Shown in pieces: positions 23,237 to 30,936 of a DNA stretch of 44,452 nucleotides (positions are counted from its first letter, which is position 1; each line of letters begins with the position of its first letter). This stretch comes from a virus: the IMG/VR virus record IMGVR_UViG_3300022921_001019, positions 1 through 44,452 of that record, one strand, 5' to 3'. Under the pieces are notes generated by a model. That model saw only the letters and a list, made by a program, of their open reading frames with translations, had not been told where the DNA came from and did no database searches. Made by a program: the position numbers and the translations under genes.

Positions 23237-23786
23237 GTTTGCTACTAAAGACGATGAATCGTTAGTAGAGAAATTTTGCAAATCACAAAACTTCAGCAAT
23301 AACACATCTCTTAAAAAAATGAAATGGGAATGGGTACTAGAAGAAGGTGCTTGGACTGTTGCTACACACAAAGATAAAATTGTTAGTATTGCTGGCATAC
23401 ATAAACTACCCGAAGTTAGTCCAGATGCATATAGATGTTTATTCCGTGGTGCCCAATTACCTGGTTATACATTAGGCACTGGTAGAGATATTTTTAAGAC
23501 TGGAATACAACTAAGTCAGTTATTAAATTTGCAAATCAATTGGGCATTAGAACAAAGTCTCAATGCAGAACTTTATATTAGTACAAACATAAATGATGAT
23601 GGTGGTAAAAGTAAACGTATGAATGATACTATGATGCCATTATTAGCAAGACGTGGTATATGGAAGTTAGAACAAAGTATGATGTTGTTTAATGTTCCAC
23701 AGCGTCTGTGGCGTATTAATGTTCTAAAGTATATGGAAGAGCGTAACCTTTCGCTAGGCAACGATAACTGTACTCATCAAAAATAG
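23226..23786 (+). CDS. GNAT-like acetyltransferase
   Basis: This 186-residue protein starts at ATG 23226 (an alternative at 23208 adds six residues). 'NFRFATKDDESLVEKF' at the start and 'WTVATHKDKIVSIAGIHKLP' are typical of the first strands of GNAT acyltransferases. The later 'INWALEQSLNAELYISTNIN' resembles the region after the acyl-CoA loop. The pyrophosphate loop (QxxGxG/A) is weak. It overlaps the adenylation gene by 11 bases, so the two are probably co-expressed and might act in sequence on one substrate. Its last 71 bases are also coding on the other strand. Confidence 0.55.
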   Translation: MNFRFATKDDESLVEKFCKSQNFSNNTSLKKMKWEWVLEEGAWTVATHKDKIVSIAGIHKLPEVSPDAYRCLFRGAQLPGYTLGTGRDIFKTGIQLSQLLNLQINWALEQSLNAELYISTNINDDGGKSKRMNDTMMPLLARRGIWKLEQSMMLFNVPQRLWRINVLKYMEERNLSLGNDNCTHQK

Positions 23787-24831
23787 CAAACGGTGTCTTT
23801 TTAATCTTAATTTCTTTAACTTCGTTTTTCCAATATGGAGTATTTTTACTAGTTGCAGTATAGTGAAGTTCTAAAAACTTTTCAATATGCGTTACAACCT
23901 TTCTCCATTGTGCGTTATAGATTTTTTGCTTGTTATAAAGTCTTACTAGCATTTCTACTTGGTATTGTATTAACCATATTGCTTGTGCTTCTAATGGTTC
24001 TAAAAATCCTGCACTTAAACCTACATTTAGAATATTACCTTGATAAGGAGTATCACTATATTGTCCTGTCCACTCAATTACTCTTAACTTATCTAATTCT
24101 AGTTTATACGGACAAGTATCTATGAACTCTTGTTTTGCATCTTCTATTGTTTGGTAGTCTTTATTAAATACATATCCATTACCTATTCTATTTTGTAAAT
24201 AGATATTCCACATCCATCCTGCACTCATAGCAGTAGTTTCTGTATAATACTTTAGTTCAGTATCATAACTAGGTGCTACTACTGCACAGTTATTTTTAAG
24301 ACTAGATTTAATCATATTAGTTTCAGGAAATAGTTTATTAAATCCTGCACAATTAATAATTAAATCTGCGTCAATATCATCTATAGTGTCTAATGTTTTG
24401 TTTATTAGTTTAACGCCATTAGGTAATGCTACTTTATCTCTAAGCATTATTCCAAACTTGTTAGCATCAATATGATATGCGTGGCGCCATTTTTTATCTG
24501 GCATTTCATAATTTATCATCCAACGCATTTGTTCGTCATGTTCTGATTCATTAAAACAAAAATGATGATACCAACTATCACCGTGCCAATTTTTGTGTTT
24601 AATTGTATACTTGCGTACAGCATCACAATCATCAAACAGATCTTGTTCAGTTAATCCACACTCTTGAATAAAATCGTATATACTTGGAAGTGTGCTTTCG
24701 CCTACTCCAATGATAGGGATATCTTGACTTTGAATAAGTGTAATGTCCCAATCGGTTTTTTTAGAAAGATAAGCGGCAGTCATCCATCCAGATGTACCAC
24801 CGCCTACTATAACAATTTTTTGTTTAGACAT
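23716..24831 (-). CDS. Flavin-dependent halogenase (tryptophan-halogenase family)
   Basis: The start is placed at the ATG at 24831 (371 residues), which overlaps the thioredoxin-like stop by 8 bases. Features are the FAD motif 'VGGGTSGWMTAAYL' (9-22), 'GVGESTLPSIYDF' (42-54) and 'VRKYTIKHKNW', whose K74 aligns with the halogenation Lys (K79 of PrnA). A WxWxI block 'AGWMWNIYLQNRIGNGYVF' (WxWxIP with Pro replaced by Tyr) and 'GLSAGFLEPLEAQAIWL' follow. Such enzymes chlorinate, brominate or iodinate aromatic substrates; marine phages are known to carry members. It needs reduced FAD from the host. The substrate is unknown, as no Trp-pathway gene is near. Confidence 0.88.
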   Translation of the reverse strand: MSKQKIVIVGGGTSGWMTAAYLSKKTDWDITLIQSQDIPIIGVGESTLPSIYDFIQECGLTEQDLFDDCDAVRKYTIKHKNWHGDSWYHHFCFNESEHDEQMRWMINYEMPDKKWRHAYHIDANKFGIMLRDKVALPNGVKLINKTLDTIDDIDADLIINCAGFNKLFPETNMIKSSLKNNCAVVAPSYDTELKYYTETTAMSAGWMWNIYLQNRIGNGYVFNKDYQTIEDAKQEFIDTCPYKLELDKLRVIEWTGQYSDTPYQGNILNVGLSAGFLEPLEAQAIWLIQYQVEMLVRLYNKQKIYNAQWRKVVTHIEKFLELHYTATSKNTPYWKNEVKEIKIKKTPFAIFDEYSYRCLAKGYALPYTLEH

Positions 24832-25147
24832 GTTTATCAATAAATTGTTTGATTTGTTCTTTTGAACTGTCACCATATAATGTTCCTAATACAGTTGTAC
24901 TTGAATCAGTGTGTTCAAATACTTTAACGCAGGGAACCCCGTGTACTGTGAATCTGTTGTATGTAGAGGGATTAGGATCTACTTCTGATTGTGCAAAGTT
25001 AACTTCACTATAGCTAGATTCTAGTTGTGCAAAGTTAGTTTGAAACTGACTGCTAGGGCCGTTCCAGTTAGCATAGAACAACATCACACACCGACCACGT
25101 GTAGTATCTAAGTACTCGTTAAAGTTTGTATCTGTAACTTCTTTCAT
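24824..25147 (-). CDS. Thioredoxin-fold protein lacking the CxxC site
   Basis: This 107-residue protein has a thioredoxin layout: 'CVMLFYANWNGPSSQFQTNF' (residues 20-39), where WCGPC is replaced by W28-N-G-P-S32, and 'TVHGVPCVKVF', the cis-Pro segment (P72). Without either active-site Cys it cannot act as a normal oxidoreductase. A structural, binding or chaperone role is more likely. Translation is coupled to the halogenase through an 8-base overlap, so it may be a partner or processivity-type subunit of that enzyme. Confidence 0.75.
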   Translation of the reverse strand: MKEVTDTNFNEYLDTTRGRCVMLFYANWNGPSSQFQTNFAQLESSYSEVNFAQSEVDPNPSTYNRFTVHGVPCVKVFEHTDSSTTVLGTLYGDSSKEQIKQFIDKHV

Positions 25148-25155
25148 ACTAGTGT

Positions 25156-25872
25156 CTAACTTCCTTTTATATTTGGCTTTTCCCAGACTTTTTCAACCTG
25201 TGAAGTTTTTATACTGAAATAGATATGTATTCTATCTGTGTCGCCATAATTTACAACATCATGAGGTTGTGTACTATTAATAATATAACACCCGTCAGTT
25301 GGCATTAAGAACGGAGTTCCGCCTATTGTCCAATTGGTTTTATCATTAGTGTATAAAGGTAAATGTACTGTAAGCCATTGTGGCTCATCTTGATGCATAC
25401 CTAAGCGTGTTCCTGGTGTATGTTTTACTACTACCCATTCAAATGCATCTTTATCTAATCCCATATCAATTAGTGCATTGTGTATATCTAACAAATAACC
25501 AAATAACTGTTCTTCTTTAATACTATATAACCCACACCCTTGTCCATATACACAACCCCAACTGTTAGGTTCTGTAGTTTCTCCTTGGTAGAGAAATTCA
25601 GTATCTGAATATTTTTCTAAAAATTGTTTATACCAATCACGGGCTTTCTCTAGATCAAACTCAAACCATTTATGCATTTGAAATCCTAGATCATGGTATG
25701 GATATATTTCACTTACACGATTAAAACTAGGAGCAAAGGTTTCTCTGCCTTGAGCGTTTTTAAAATGGCATCTATCTGGATTATTCTTTTTATCGTAGTC
25801 TACATATTCGTGATAGTCAGCGAACATTTTTCCTGTGGCGTCTTGGCAGGGCGTATCGTTAAAACGCTCCAT
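25156..25872 (-). CDS. 2OG oxygenase, Asp/Asn beta-hydroxylase-like
   Basis: This 238-residue protein's C-terminal half has the triad: H160 and D162 in 'LGMHQDEPQWLTVHLPLY', H204 in 'NSTQPHDVVNYG' and R214 in 'TDRIHIYF'. The pattern (HPPGxxLxxHxD...GxxxIxNxxxPHxxxNxGxxxRxHL) is the same as in the paralogues at 27144, 27869 and 28819, and resembles the aspartyl/asparaginyl beta-hydroxylase family. The N-terminal 130 residues differ among the paralogues and may select the substrate. The AspH family hydroxylates Asp/Asn in folded protein domains; the phage target is unknown. Confidence 0.82.
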   Translation of the reverse strand: MERFNDTPCQDATGKMFADYHEYVDYDKKNNPDRCHFKNAQGRETFAPSFNRVSEIYPYHDLGFQMHKWFEFDLEKARDWYKQFLEKYSDTEFLYQGETTEPNSWGCVYGQGCGLYSIKEEQLFGYLLDIHNALIDMGLDKDAFEWVVVKHTPGTRLGMHQDEPQWLTVHLPLYTNDKTNWTIGGTPFLMPTDGCYIINSTQPHDVVNYGDTDRIHIYFSIKTSQVEKVWEKPNIKGS

Positions 25873-25877
25873 AACAA

Positions 25878-27125
25878 TTAACTAGAATAAGTTTCTAGGC
25901 TTAAATTAACTGGAATAAGTTTTGATGTTTTAGAATTAAGATCTACAATAGCCATATCACTACCTAACCCTGCATCACTAAAATCAAACTTGTAAGGTGC
26001 CAACATTGTAACACTATCAGTATCATTAATTGATCCTGAAGTAATATTTGCAGTACCTAAGTCCATAACTTCGTTAATTGCAGTTCCTTCAACTTTAAAA
26101 ACTTTAGTTGTTGGATTTACCATGCTTGGATTTTGTATTGATGGAAACAAGTAAACGTCTCCAGCATTAATAACTGGTTTACTACCTAGTGACTCATTAG
26201 TTGCAAAGCTATCAATAGCAAGTGTATCTAAGTTTAATGATACAAACTCTTTACAGCCTTCCCAACAAGTATGTGTTAATAATGTGTTACCGTTCATAGT
26301 TCCGTATTTGAAACCCATTTGTCCACCCATGTCATCTGTGCTAGATGAATCATAAGCAACTGATTGAACTGTATCACCGTCATATACCCAGAAGTTAAAT
26401 TCTGTAGTACCGTCCATAATTAATGGAGCACCAACTGCTTTAGTTCCGTTTGTATTAACATGATAAAATGCACCGTTAGTTGGAGCTTCATGTGCAGTAA
26501 TTGTATTTGTTTCCATGTCTAATGTTAACAACTTGTTAGTTGTTTTACCATATGGAAAAAATACAACTTCATTTAAATCTTCTACGTACACACTATGAAT
26601 AGAAGCAAACTTTTCTTCTGTTTCGTGTACAGTAAATGTATTAGCAACAGTATCAAACACAATAATCATTCCACTCATAATTGGTGGATAAACAATTTTA
26701 GTACCAACTGTAATTGGGCGACCAAAGTTAAAGTGTCCACAGAATGTTTTAGGAGTTTCTGAGCCGTGTACTGTAACACCTTTTTCTTCAATCATTGTAA
26801 CTTCATTAGTATCTAAGTTTACAGCCGCTACTCTAATAATGCTGTCTACTTTGTCTTTTTGTGTACGCATTACATATGCTGTATTACCTACAACTGCAAT
26901 ACCTCGGTATCTGTCACCGTTATCACTTTTATCAAAAAAGTCTACAAATGTAGTACTATCTGCATTTACTCTAAGCAATCCTGCTCTTGCACCTGCATCT
27001 TTGTTAAAATCTCTTGTTTCTTCGCCTTCGTGACGTGCTTTTCCGTTAGTGATTACTGACAAAAATTCACCATTTCCTAAGTGGTATGGTTCGTCTAATA
27101 CCTGTGTAAAATATGTGTTGCTCAT
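25878..27125 (-). CDS. Beta-propeller protein, probable late/virion protein
   Basis: This 415-residue protein has about seven imperfect repeats of 45-55 residues. Each has a strand such as 'NEVVFFPYGKTTNKLLTLDM' followed by 'ETNTITAHE' or the like (VxV.DT.TN.IT). Blades recur at roughly 70, 130, 185, 235, 290, 330 and 370. It has a T4-type late promoter and a strong AGGAG ribosome binding site. Expression as a structural or adhesive protein therefore seems likely. It resembles the two propeller proteins at 34138 and 35357. No enzyme site is visible. Confidence 0.7.
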   Translation of the reverse strand: MSNTYFTQVLDEPYHLGNGEFLSVITNGKARHEGEETRDFNKDAGARAGLLRVNADSTTFVDFFDKSDNGDRYRGIAVVGNTAYVMRTQKDKVDSIIRVAAVNLDTNEVTMIEEKGVTVHGSETPKTFCGHFNFGRPITVGTKIVYPPIMSGMIIVFDTVANTFTVHETEEKFASIHSVYVEDLNEVVFFPYGKTTNKLLTLDMETNTITAHEAPTNGAFYHVNTNGTKAVGAPLIMDGTTEFNFWVYDGDTVQSVAYDSSSTDDMGGQMGFKYGTMNGNTLLTHTCWEGCKEFVSLNLDTLAIDSFATNESLGSKPVINAGDVYLFPSIQNPSMVNPTTKVFKVEGTAINEVMDLGTANITSGSINDTDSVTMLAPYKFDFSDAGLGSDMAIVDLNSKTSKLIPVNLSLETYSS

Positions 27126-27143
27126 TATTATCTCCTGTTACTG

Positions 27144-27872
27144 TTATTTATCTGCTATATTGCAGTTTATTAATAAAAGCGATTGCATAAAATCGTCATC
27201 AACTCTGGACAATAAGTGTACTCGCTCTGTACTTCCGTTATTTTCTGTACCATGTGGAACTAGGGTATTAATTATATATCCTTTGCCCAATTCCATGTGA
27301 TATGTTCGTTCTCTGTTTTCGCCAAAAGTAAAAACAGCATCTTTATTTGTATAAAATGGAACATGTAGTTTTCTAGTTTTTCCGTCAGTATGTGTATTAA
27401 CTTTAAGTCCACTAGGGTGTAATGCTATTAACATCTGTCTTAATGATTGCAAAGATAGTGTTTCTAACATTTTGTTTAAGATACCAAATTTATAAACTTG
27501 CATTGGTACACAATCATAATAGAATTTTTCTTCATCTAAATTTTGTAATTCAGGATACATATCAATGTTAGCTTGTGATTTACTTGGACATGGAATATCT
27601 CGCTCTATTGGCCAACTAACACTCCAACCTTGTACGTTTCCTTGATAATTTCCAACTGCATTTTCTTTTTGAAATCTATCATATATTTCAGGACGTAGAT
27701 ATTCTTTAGAATTAAAACTAAAGCATAAATTTTGTAATCGTGTTTTTAATTGTGTATAATAGAATTCTAAATCATCTTTATTAATGCTAAAGTCTAATTC
27801 AATTATATCCCATTCGAGACTATTAAATAATGCATCAACATCTGTTATATCTTTAGCAGTTAATAATCTCAT
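27144..27872 (-). CDS. 2OG oxygenase, Asp/Asn beta-hydroxylase-like
   Basis: This 242-residue protein has the same C-terminal domain as its neighbours: 'HPSGLKVNTHTDGKTRKLHV' with H161/D163, 'TLVPHGTENNG' with H207, and R217 in 'TERVHLLSRV'. The N-terminal 140 residues are specific to this copy, though 'GWSVSWPIERDIPCPS' echoes 'YGWGIQSNLDDLTIPCPPW' of the next gene, so the two are closely related. It shares ATGA with 27869-28420. The substrate is unknown; two adjacent related copies suggest different residues of one target or two targets. Confidence 0.82.
   Translation of the reverse strand: MRLLTAKDITDVDALFNSLEWDIIELDFSINKDDLEFYYTQLKTRLQNLCFSFNSKEYLRPEIYDRFQKENAVGNYQGNVQGWSVSWPIERDIPCPSKSQANIDMYPELQNLDEEKFYYDCVPMQVYKFGILNKMLETLSLQSLRQMLIALHPSGLKVNTHTDGKTRKLHVPFYTNKDAVFTFGENRERTYHMELGKGYIINTLVPHGTENNGSTERVHLLSRVDDDFMQSLLLINCNIADK
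27145..27152 (-). promoter_or_regulatory. T4-type late promoter element (minus strand)
   Basis: On the minus strand this reads GATAAATA, 19 bases before the propeller ATG at 27125, overlapping the end of the upstream gene. An AGGAG ribosome binding site follows (27132-27136). It makes the propeller independently transcribed late, within an otherwise continuous operon. Confidence 0.65.
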
Positions 27873-28420
27873 ATGTAATGTTCAGCAGGTACTTTAAAAA
27901 ATAAATGTACTCTATCTGTTTCTCCGTTATTAATAGTACCGTGTGGGCGTCTAGTATTTATTAGATATGCTTTTCCAATAACTAACGAATATTTTTTATC
28001 ACCAAATACAAAACATGCATCAGGGTTACTTAGTATAGGAATATGTATTTTAAGATATCTATCAGTGTCGGTGTGCTGTGCTATTTCAGTTCCGGGTGGA
28101 TGGCCGCTAATACTAAACTGTCTTGCTTGAGGAAATTTTACTTTAAGTCTATTAATTACACCGTATACTAATTCAGTATCTCTATAATCATCGCTACCTT
28201 CCTTGTGTACATTCCAAGGTGGACAAGGTATTGTTAAGTCGTCTAAATTACTTTGTATACCCCAACCGTATACACCATCAGTTTTATGTTTTTCACTATT
28301 AACAGTATCAGCTACATTAGTAAATTTTAAATGTTCAAAGTTTGTTTGTAATCCTATGTAGTAACTTCTAAAGTCACTATATTCGATCCCTATAGGTAAT
28401 TCTTTTACATCAAAGCTCAT
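27869..28420 (-). CDS. 2OG oxygenase, Asp/Asn beta-hydroxylase-like (short)
   Basis: This is a 183-residue protein and the shortest of the cluster. H116 and D118 are in 'GTEIAQHTDTDRYLKIHIP', H160 in 'NTRRPHGTINNG' and R170 in 'TDRVHLFF'. Its order 'FSISGHPPGTEIAQH' matches the neighbours closely. The N-terminal domain is reduced to about 95 residues. It overlaps the phosphatase-like gene by 11 bases and is translated as part of one minus-strand message. Confidence 0.82.
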   Translation of the reverse strand: MSFDVKELPIGIEYSDFRSYYIGLQTNFEHLKFTNVADTVNSEKHKTDGVYGWGIQSNLDDLTIPCPPWNVHKEGSDDYRDTELVYGVINRLKVKFPQARQFSISGHPPGTEIAQHTDTDRYLKIHIPILSNPDACFVFGDKKYSLVIGKAYLINTRRPHGTINNGETDRVHLFFKVPAEHYI

Positions 28421-28838
28421 CTAGTGTATTCCTTATAATTGTATATGCATACTTTCCATTATGTTTAATTCTAGTATTATTTACATAATCTGCAACTGCT
28501 TTGCTACGTGATTCGCCTTTCATACAATGAACATGAATTGTTCCACAAGCATCTTTAAGGAAATTTGAAATGTGTTGAATTTGTGTTAGGGTTGGTGCAA
28601 CTGCTTTGTAATATGATTGTATATCTTCTCCCCAATTTGTTTGATCTTCAGCAACATCATCAAAACATAAATTTAATACATTGGGATGAAATTGTTTAAA
28701 ATAAGGCTCACTGTTTGGACCACCTGTTGAATCAATGCAAATATAATAATCATTAGTATCTTCAACTGTTACATCTGTGATATTTTCACTTTGCATTTTA
28801 GATACAAAGTCTTTCTTACTATAACTTACGGCAATCAT
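28410..28838 (-). CDS. CX5R protein/dual-specificity phosphatase-like
   Basis: This 142-residue protein has the tyrosine/dual-specificity phosphatase P-loop 'VHCMKGESRSKAVADYV' (C105, R111; HCX5RS). An upstream 'LNLCFDDVAED' (D60/D61) may provide the general acid. It is one of the smallest forms of that family. It would dephosphorylate a phosphoprotein or a phosphorylated RNA or sugar. It lies between two beta-hydroxylase-like genes with overlaps of 11 and 20 bases. Its phosphorylated substrate is unknown; the kinase fragment at 33702 is in the same island. Confidence 0.75.
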   Translation of the reverse strand: MIAVSYSKKDFVSKMQSENITDVTVEDTNDYYICIDSTGGPNSEPYFKQFHPNVLNLCFDDVAEDQTNWGEDIQSYYKAVAPTLTQIQHISNFLKDACGTIHVHCMKGESRSKAVADYVNNTRIKHNGKYAYTIIRNTLDEL

Positions 28839-29466
28839 CTGTCCAAACCTTTCCGTATAAATGTATCCTATCCGTTGTACCTTTGTTTTCTACACTATGC
28901 GGAATAGTTGTGTTAACAAGATAAGCCCAGCCTACTTCCATATGGTATTCTTTTCCGCCTATTATCCAATTACTGTCTGCATTGGTATGTATAGGTATGT
29001 GTACACGTATTTTATCTGGAGCGTCTTGGTGTGTAATTAATTTAGTACCTGGTGTATGAATAGTTACTAACCATTTCTTACTACGCATAGGCAAATTGTT
29101 TACTAAATCTAATCCATATCCTTTAAAACATTCCCTTGGATTAAGCTCGTCATTATCATTATCTCTATACTCTGGCTTTGCACACCCTTGTTCAAATGGT
29201 TTAGGTCCCGGTTCATCACTATTCCAACAAAGAGTATAGTATGCTGTATCGTCCATTAGACGATGCCCTGTCTTTGCTTCAGGATCACTAATAGGAAACT
29301 GCCATACATGTTGTTGTTCACCTATAACAAATTTCCAATCGCTGTAATCTTTTTCTAAGTCAGCGTACCAACTTTGTATTTCATCCGGATTAACTCTGCA
29401 TAACTTTTTAACTGCCCAGCCTAAGTCTGCTTGGTCATGTTCCTCTATGTAACGCTTCATCTCCAT
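28819..29466 (-). CDS. 2OG oxygenase, Asp/Asn beta-hydroxylase-like
   Basis: This is a 215-residue protein. The triad is H146/D148 in 'GTKLITHQDAPDKIRVHIPI', H190 in 'NTTIPHSVENKG' and R200 in 'TDRIHLYGKV'. Its tripartite opening 'WQFPISDPEAKTGHRLMDDT' and 'FKGYGLDLVNNLP' is unlike the other copies and closest to the 25156 protein ('GQGCGLYSIKE'). It shares TAATG with the 489-residue gene. The substrate is unknown. Confidence 0.82.
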   Translation of the reverse strand: MEMKRYIEEHDQADLGWAVKKLCRVNPDEIQSWYADLEKDYSDWKFVIGEQQHVWQFPISDPEAKTGHRLMDDTAYYTLCWNSDEPGPKPFEQGCAKPEYRDNDNDELNPRECFKGYGLDLVNNLPMRSKKWLVTIHTPGTKLITHQDAPDKIRVHIPIHTNADSNWIIGGKEYHMEVGWAYLVNTTIPHSVENKGTTDRIHLYGKVWTDDCRKL

Positions 29467-30935
29467 TAGGCGTACCTCTGATGTGTTAGTCTAACACCGT
29501 TACGCACTCGTGAATTCATATCAACTGCAACATAGTCGTGTCCATACAACACAAGATCGTCTGGTATTTGAGCTTCAAACTTTGCCCATTGTTGTTCTAA
29601 CTCTTCTGGACCTAGATTCCAATGAAGCATTTCGCTTGACCATATGTTTGTAGTCCATAATACCTTAGTACCATGCACACTATTAATAACATCAAATAAT
29701 TTAGTATTATCATATACAAGATCTACTACATGAAATTCATGTTTTAAATTTTTATATCTTTCCCAGAGTCTTTGAAATGCTAAACTACCACCAAAGTCTT
29801 TTAATTCTTGTTCCCAAAACTGTTTATAGTTTCCTCTATAGGTACTACTAAAATTATATTCAAGATCATGTTCAAGTAACCAAGCATCTAAATCATACCC
29901 GTCCCATGTTTCTAATAAATGCTTTTTATAGTTTAAACTTGCTTCGCACCAATCAAAATAATGTACTGTTGTACCCGCATGAAAGCCGTTAGCATTTAAA
30001 ATAGCAAGAGGTTTAAAACCTGCGGCCGCACTAAACAGATGATCAATTAGTTTGCCTCCTGTACGAACACCTTCACTACTTAATGTTTCAGTATTAAAAG
30101 CATATACACGATTCTTTTCAATTTCTTCTTGATATCCTAACTTACGTATCCACGCTCTTTGACTTTGATTTGTTAATTCGTCTACTACAGGGCTTTGTTT
30201 GTCATACCATACTTTGCTTAATTTTTCAGAATCAATGTACGGATACAAAAATACTTTGCAGGCTCGCATATCGTTGTCTAAATTATCAATCTGTATGTTT
30301 TTACGCATAGCAATATCAATCCAATTAGAACCATCGCTAGTTGTAGCATACTTACTTGTGCCTTGCATGGGTTTAATCCATTTAGGTGTGTAAGTACTGT
30401 GAATAGTATCGTCACTTAGACAATAATTTTGTAACTCCGGTTTTCTGTCCCAAAAAACACCCATCTCATCAAATGCTGGCTTTCCTAATTCAACCCATTT
30501 ACTTAAATTTACAAACAAGTATTGTCTATGTAACCCAGGGTATGCACCTTTAGTAAGATAATGTTGATTCTTCTTGTCCATAATATGTCCAACTACAAAA
30601 AACTGCGGATTATTTTTTGCATATTCCACACTTTGTTGCACTAAGTTTGGACCTCTAAACAATAACAGTCCTTGACATGCTACCATTGCAAACTCTTTGC
30701 CTTTTACTAGTGCTTCTTCAAGAATTGTTTCAACACGGTTATGAAATCCTACGTAACTACACATGTTCATCTTTAACATACGGTTAACATAAAAATATGT
30801 CATATCAAAAGAACGCTTTTGTACTGTAGCATCTGGTATGTCACGACTAATATTAAGAATTCCTACACCAACACGATTGTCGAGATTGAGATTCTCGTAG
30901 TATCTATCAGCTGTGATGCTATTCCAGTCTTTCAT
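29466..30935 (-). CDS. Large two-domain protein, glycosyltransferase-like N-terminus, methyltransferase-like C-terminus
   Basis: This is a 489-residue protein. Residues 1-250 contain 'FFVVGHIMDKKNQHYLTKGA' and 'HRQYLFVNLSKWVELGKPAF', a pattern reminiscent of glycosyltransferase-A proteins (PLOD-type N-terminal domains). Residues 300-489 have 'LFSAAAGFKPLAILNANGF', 'TTVHYFDWCEASLNYKKHL' and 'KVLWTTNIWSSEMLHWN', an alpha/beta pattern resembling Rossmann methyltransferases. No motif is diagnostic, so both assignments are tentative. It lies between two hydroxylase-like genes. AAGGGTAAC precedes the ATG. Confidence 0.5.
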   Translation of the reverse strand: MKDWNSITADRYYENLNLDNRVGVGILNISRDIPDATVQKRSFDMTYFYVNRMLKMNMCSYVGFHNRVETILEEALVKGKEFAMVACQGLLLFRGPNLVQQSVEYAKNNPQFFVVGHIMDKKNQHYLTKGAYPGLHRQYLFVNLSKWVELGKPAFDEMGVFWDRKPELQNYCLSDDTIHSTYTPKWIKPMQGTSKYATTSDGSNWIDIAMRKNIQIDNLDNDMRACKVFLYPYIDSEKLSKVWYDKQSPVVDELTNQSQRAWIRKLGYQEEIEKNRVYAFNTETLSSEGVRTGGKLIDHLFSAAAGFKPLAILNANGFHAGTTVHYFDWCEASLNYKKHLLETWDGYDLDAWLLEHDLEYNFSSTYRGNYKQFWEQELKDFGGSLAFQRLWERYKNLKHEFHVVDLVYDNTKLFDVINSVHGTKVLWTTNIWSSEMLHWNLGPEELEQQWAKFEAQIPDDLVLYGHDYVAVDMNSRVRNGVRLTHQRYA

Positions 30936-30936
30936 G

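Noticed and set aside
27955-27962. Minus-strand AATAAATA late-type box
   Set aside because: It encodes part of the conserved LINTR segment of a 2OG oxygenase, so the match is explained by coding constraint.
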